From Bacillota bacterium (GTDB lineage Bacteria > Bacillota > Bacilli > Bacillales_B > DSM-18226), in contig JAKACS010000104.1 of NCBI GenBank assembly GCA_021821235.1, positions 1 to 8,617 on the forward strand: a DNA stretch of 8,617 nt, written 5' to 3'. The notes under the pieces were generated by a model. That model did not search any database. It saw nothing but the letters and a program-made list of their open reading frames with translations, and had not been told where the DNA came from. This document shows, in pieces, positions 5,730 through 8,617 of the stretch (the first letter of the stretch is position 1; every line of letters starts with the position of its first letter). The translations under genes were made by a program, and so were the position numbers.

Positions 5730-6440
5730 TTATAGCTGGCGAAGTTCTTGCTTAATTTCAGTTTTGGATTTTGTCTTTTCGTCAATATCCTTAATTTTGC
5801 GGGCAGGGGTTCCGGCAACAACCGTATATGGAGCAACATCATCAATGACAACGGCACCGGCTGCAACAACGGCACCCTTTCCAACAGTTACACCTTCAAG
5901 GACAACAGCATTTGCCCCTATGACGACATCATCTTCAACAACTACTGGCTTGGCTGAAGGCGGCTCGATTACACCGGCAAGAACGGTTCCGGCACCAATA
6001 TGGCAATTTTTTCCAACTGTAGCTCTACCACCAAGAACAACATTCATATCGATCATCGTTCCTTCGCCGATGACGGCACCAATGTTGATCACCGCACCCA
6101 TCATGATGACCGCGTTATCGCCAATTTCCACTTGATCACGAATCGTTACGCCTGGTTCAATTCGCGCATTAATGTTTTTTGTGTCAAGTAGCGGAATAGC
6201 CGAATTGCGGCGATCATTTTCGACAACAACATCTTCAATATGGTCTTTATTGGACTCGAGCGCTGCTTGGATTTCTGCCCACTCACCGAAAACCACACCA
6301 GCTTGTCCATTGATGAACGTTTTGGCATCCTTGCCAAAATCGATCCCTTCAAGCTGTCCTTTTACATAAACTTTAACGGGTGTTGATTTCTTGCTATTTT
6401 GAATAAAAGAAATAATTTCATTTGCATCCATCATTTTCAT
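5730..6440 (-). CDS. dapH: 2,3,4,5-tetrahydropyridine-2,6-dicarboxylate N-acetyltransferase DapH (YkuQ)
   Basis: This 236-residue enzyme acetylates tetrahydrodipicolinate with acetyl-CoA, the first committed step of the acetylase branch to meso-diaminopimelate and lysine. It matches B. subtilis DapH over its full length. An N-terminal alpha/beta region (about 1-90) contains [12 protein letters not shown]. The left-handed beta-helix of hexapeptide repeats (about 93-200) follows, for example [24 protein letters not shown] turns, [15 protein letters not shown] and [20 protein letters not shown]. The C-terminal helix ends EIKQELRQL. The ATG at 6440 (MKMMDANEI) has GGAGG at 6449-6453 with 8 nt spacing; the frame is open five codons further, across the ribosome binding site. 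dapL follows 65 bp downstream behind a hairpin. The aminotransferase of the pathway is not in the window. Confidence 0.97.
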   Translation of the reverse strand: MKMMDANEIISFIQNSKKSTPVKVYVKGQLEGIDFGKDAKTFINGQAGVVFGEWAEIQAALESNKDHIEDVVVENDRRNSAIPLLDTKNINARIEPGVTIRDQVEIGDNAVIMMGAVINIGAVIGEGTMIDMNVVLGGRATVGKNCHIGAGTVLAGVIEPPSAKPVVVEDDVVIGANAVVLEGVTVGKGAVVAAGAVVIDDVAPYTVVAGTPARKIKDIDEKTKSKTEIKQELRQL

Positions 6441-6472
6441 TCTGAAAACCTCCAATATGTATGATCAAAAAT

Positions 6473-6501
6473 ACTTTAGCAAACACAAGCAGCGAAAACA
6501 A
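6473..6501 (-). promoter_or_regulatory. Candidate promoter of dapH
   Basis: On the minus strand TTGTTT (6501-6496) and TAAAGT (6478-6473) are spaced by 17 bp, and the -10 hexamer is preceded by TGC, an extended -10 feature. Transcription would start near 6466, about 26 nt before the dapH ATG. It lies in the 74-bp gap after ccpC, which contains no terminator hairpin, so dapH may also receive transcripts from ccpC. Confidence 0.42.
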
Positions 6502-6514
6502 GCAAAATCATCAT

Positions 6515-7402
6515 TCAATTGAAGGATTGCATTCCTGTTTGCTCTTTCACTAAATCAACAAAAGCTTGCACTTGCTTTAGCTGAAATGCCGACTCATATC
6601 CCAATAACCAAGTATCGCGTTTAAGAGGCTCCTGATTTTCATCTAAAAGAGAAACTTTAAAGATATTTGTACTTGCTTCTTCAAGCGTAATTGCTGGTAA
6701 AATTGAGTAGCCAATTCCATTAAACGCCATTTGTTTGCACGTTTCAATCTGATCGACGACAACTGTACGCTTTGGTGAAGTTTTAAACATGCGCATCCAC
6801 CAATCAAGAATTTCCTGATAATAATTGGAATCACTGCGAAACTGGATAAAAGGACGGTCAGTCTCCATTAATTGTTCTGGTGTGGAAATTTCTTTATCGA
6901 CCAAGTACAAAAGATCTTTAAAAAGGTGGATTTTAATTCCTTTCCAATCAGGTTTGCCGCGGATAATTCCGATATGGGCCTGGTTGTCGTATAAATGTTT
7001 TAATATTTCACTGCTCCACCCGGTTATTAATGAAATTTTGACTTGCGGATAGGTTTCAACGTATTTTTTTAATACTTTTGGCAGCCAATTTTGGCCGACA
7101 ATCGATGCAGCTGCTATTTTTAGCGTTCCTGTAATCCCCATTTGCATTGAATCAATTGTTTCCTTCACTTTTTCCTGTTTTGCCAGCACTTCATTTGCAA
7201 ATTGAATGACCTGCTCCCCTGCTGGAGTAAGTGAAAGACCCTTATGACCTCGGATAAACAGCTTCGCCCCCCATTCTTTCTCAATGGTTTGCAGCCGCTG
7301 TGAAAGGGCAGGCTGAGAAACGAACAGCCTGTCTGCAGCTTTGTGCATATTCATTTCCTGGGCGAGAACCGAAAGCAATTGAAATTCTGACAATGAAGAC
7401 AA
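6515..7402 (-). CDS. ccpC: LysR-type transcriptional regulator CcpC
   Basis: This 295-residue LysR-family regulator has a winged helix-turn-helix at about residues 5-65 (MHKAADRLFVSQPALSQRLQTIE, then RGHKGLSLTPAGE). A substrate-binding domain runs from about 90 to the end (GTLKIAAASI, SLITGWSSE, HIGIIRG, DQIETCKQMAFNGIGYSILP). Many blocks match B. subtilis CcpC, which represses the aconitase and citrate synthase genes and responds to citrate. Position beside dapH also fits: in B. subtilis ccpC is separated from dapH by the flavodoxin genes ykuN-ykuP, which are absent here. The start is TTG 7402, with AAGGAG 8 nt upstream; a second TTG at 7393 has a less suitable spacing. An exporter gene ends 34 bp upstream on the same strand. 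Confidence 0.9.
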   Translation of the reverse strand: MSSLSEFQLLSVLAQEMNMHKAADRLFVSQPALSQRLQTIEKEWGAKLFIRGHKGLSLTPAGEQVIQFANEVLAKQEKVKETIDSMQMGITGTLKIAAASIVGQNWLPKVLKKYVETYPQVKISLITGWSSEILKHLYDNQAHIGIIRGKPDWKGIKIHLFKDLLYLVDKEISTPEQLMETDRPFIQFRSDSNYYQEILDWWMRMFKTSPKRTVVVDQIETCKQMAFNGIGYSILPAITLEEASTNIFKVSLLDENQEPLKRDTWLLGYESAFQLKQVQAFVDLVKEQTGMQSFN

Positions 7403-7410
7403 TTTTCTCT

Positions 7411-7416
7411 CTCCTT
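7411..7416 (-). promoter_or_regulatory. Shine-Dalgarno deciding the TTG start of ccpC
   Basis: AAGGAG on the minus strand lies 8 nt before TTG 7402, an ideal distance. No in-frame ATG or GTG occurs nearby, so the rare TTG start is well supported and may keep regulator levels low. Confidence 0.75.
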
Positions 7417-7436
7417 GATTCCATTGTTTCCTACTG

Positions 7437-8617
7437 TTAATTGCTTAATTCTTGTGTATTCAATTCCTCTTTTTTTGGAATAAATAAAATAAAGATCAGG
7501 CTGACAACAGCGAAAACAAAGACAACAAAATAAACAGAGTGAAGCGACACCGTAAGACCATTTTGCAGAACTTGCACGAGCGAATCCGGCAGCTTGCTGC
7601 GATCTGTTTCTTTTAACAGAGCATTTGTTGATTCAACCGTTAATTTCACACCAGTCTTTTTTTCACTTTGGCTGAAAAAACGAATTAAGCCATTGTTTAA
7701 AATTCCGCCAAACAAGGCTGCGCCAATCGTATTGCCCAGATTGCGCATAAACATATTGGCCGCTGTTGCGATCCCCCGCTGTTGCCAGCTTACTGTACTT
7801 TGAATCGAAACGATAAACGCAGTCGATGTTAACCCCATCCCGACGCCAACGAAAAAGGATCCCGCCGCTGCCCAATACGGCCCCGTTTCAGCAGTCATCG
7901 TGACAAATACAGCACTTCCTAGGATGAGTGCAATTCCACCTATGATGGAAGTAATCCGGTATCCAAGCTTTAAAAGCAAACGCCCGGAAATGGCAGAAGC
8001 AATCGGCCAGCCAACTGACATTGCTGTTAATGTAAACCCAGCAACAATCGGTGTCTGTTCCATCACTCCTTGAACAAAAGTAGGCAGAAAACTTGAAATG
8101 CCAATGAGCATCACACCTGTTGTTAAAGAAGTGATATTCGCAACAAAAATGGACCGTTCCTTCCAAATGGATAAAGGCATAACAGGTTCAGCCGCTCGTT
8201 TTTCCTGAAAAAGAAACAACGTCAGCGCAATTGCAAACACCATGAACAAAGCAATTGCCATTGGCGAATTCCAGGAAATGCCGCTCCCGCCTTCAACCAG
8301 AACGAACATCAGCGATGAAATAGCAACTGTAAGAAGCACTGCCCCCGAATAATCAATTTGATGTTTTTTCCTTTCAACGTGTTCGTGTAAGAATAGCCAT
8401 AAGCCAGCCAATGAAAGCAGACCCAGTGGAATATTGATCCAGAAAACATAATGCCAGCTTGCGTATTGAACAAGCAGCCCGCCTATGGCAGGTCCAGTAA
8501 TAGCGGAAATTCCCCATACGCTCGATAAATATCCCTGGATTTTCGCCCGCTCTTCTTTTGTGTAAATATCACCGACGATCGTTGTTGCGATCGGCATTAC
8601 CGCCCCCGCACCAAATC
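7437..8617 (-). CDS. DHA2-family (EmrB/QacA-like) drug:H+ antiporter, 5' end outside window
   Basis: This is a major facilitator superfamily exporter, read in from the right edge; 392 residues plus a partial codon are visible, ending at TAA 7437. The frame is open to the edge (FGAGAVMPIATTIVGDIY...), so the internal ATG at 8597 is not the start and roughly 100 N-terminal residues are missing. The antiporter motif C appears as ITGPAIGGLL. About ten hydrophobic segments can be counted after it, consistent with helices 5-14 of a 14-helix DHA2 protein. The charged tail PKKEELNTQELSN should be cytosolic. Such proteins export lipophilic cations, dyes or antibiotics using the proton gradient; the substrate cannot be told from sequence. 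ccpC follows at 34 bp without a terminator, so the two may share a transcript. Confidence 0.88.
   Translation of the reverse strand, partial: FGAGAVMPIATTIVGDIYTKEERAKIQGYLSSVWGISAITGPAIGGLLVQYASWHYVFWINIPLGLLSLAGLWLFLHEHVERKKHQIDYSGAVLLTVAISSLMFVLVEGGSGISWNSPMAIALFMVFAIALTLFLFQEKRAAEPVMPLSIWKERSIFVANITSLTTGVMLIGISSFLPTFVQGVMEQTPIVAGFTLTAMSVGWPIASAISGRLLLKLGYRITSIIGGIALILGSAVFVTMTAETGPYWAAAGSFFVGVGMGLTSTAFIVSIQSTVSWQQRGIATAANMFMRNLGNTIGAALFGGILNNGLIRFFSQSEKKTGVKLTVESTNALLKETDRSKLPDSLVQVLQNGLTVSLHSVYFVVFVFAVVSLIFILFIPKKEELNTQELSN

Noticed and set aside
5626..6135. A 169-codon plus-strand open frame opposite dapL and dapH
   Set aside because: It is the antisense shadow of the dapH beta-helix repeats. 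Its threonine/proline-rich translation mirrors the repeated codons, and it has no ribosome binding site or family resemblance.
1..8617. Mobile elements, CRISPR arrays, tRNA or rRNA genes
   Set aside because: No terminal inverted repeats with a transposase, no regularly spaced repeats and no tRNA- or rRNA-like sequence were seen.

Overview
The window reads as a piece of a Bacillaceae (Bacillota) chromosome with moderately low GC. Seven proteins can be recognised almost residue for residue from their Bacillus subtilis relatives: RpoY/YkzG, RNase J1, KtrC, YkuV, YkuU, DapL/YkuR and DapH/YkuQ. CcpC is also clearly recognisable. Spacing of Shine-Dalgarno sequences, use of GTG/TTG starts and the many U-rich intrinsic terminators fit the same group. 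The species cannot be fixed from this sequence alone.

Layout. On the plus strand, positions 1-67 hold what looks like the last codons of an upstream gene, followed by a terminator. Then come a promoter region and the rpoY-rnjA operon (272-2155), closed by a bidirectional terminator at 2159-2182. Everything to the right is on the minus strand. In transcription order from the right edge it runs: DHA2-type drug exporter (5' end outside the window) - ccpC - dapH - dapL - long intergenic region - ykuU - terminator - ykuV - terminator - ktrC, which converges on rnjA.

Functions. The left part is RNA machinery: the small epsilon subunit of RNA polymerase and the 5' exonuclease/endonuclease RNase J1. 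KtrC is the cytosolic gate of a potassium channel. YkuU and YkuV are a typical 2-Cys peroxiredoxin and a cytosolic thioredoxin-like protein, together a thiol redox and peroxide-handling pair. DapH and DapL are two steps of the acetylase branch of lysine/meso-diaminopimelate synthesis, which feeds peptidoglycan. CcpC is a LysR-type regulator known in relatives to control citric-acid-cycle genes in response to citrate. The exporter lies only 34 bp upstream of ccpC with no terminator between them.

This is mostly conserved core genome, and I see no mobile element, CRISPR array, tRNA or rRNA, and no new multi-gene system. The parts most worth a second look are non-coding. The 358-bp region upstream of ykuU has a near-consensus sigma-A promoter overlapped by a PerR-like box, a Fur-like inverted repeat just upstream, and a leader of about 147 nt with several mutually exclusive perfect pairings. 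A terminator-like hairpin also sits between dapH and dapL. Gene order appears condensed compared with B. subtilis as I remember it, since ykuN-ykuO-ykuP and ykuS-ykuT are absent from their usual places.
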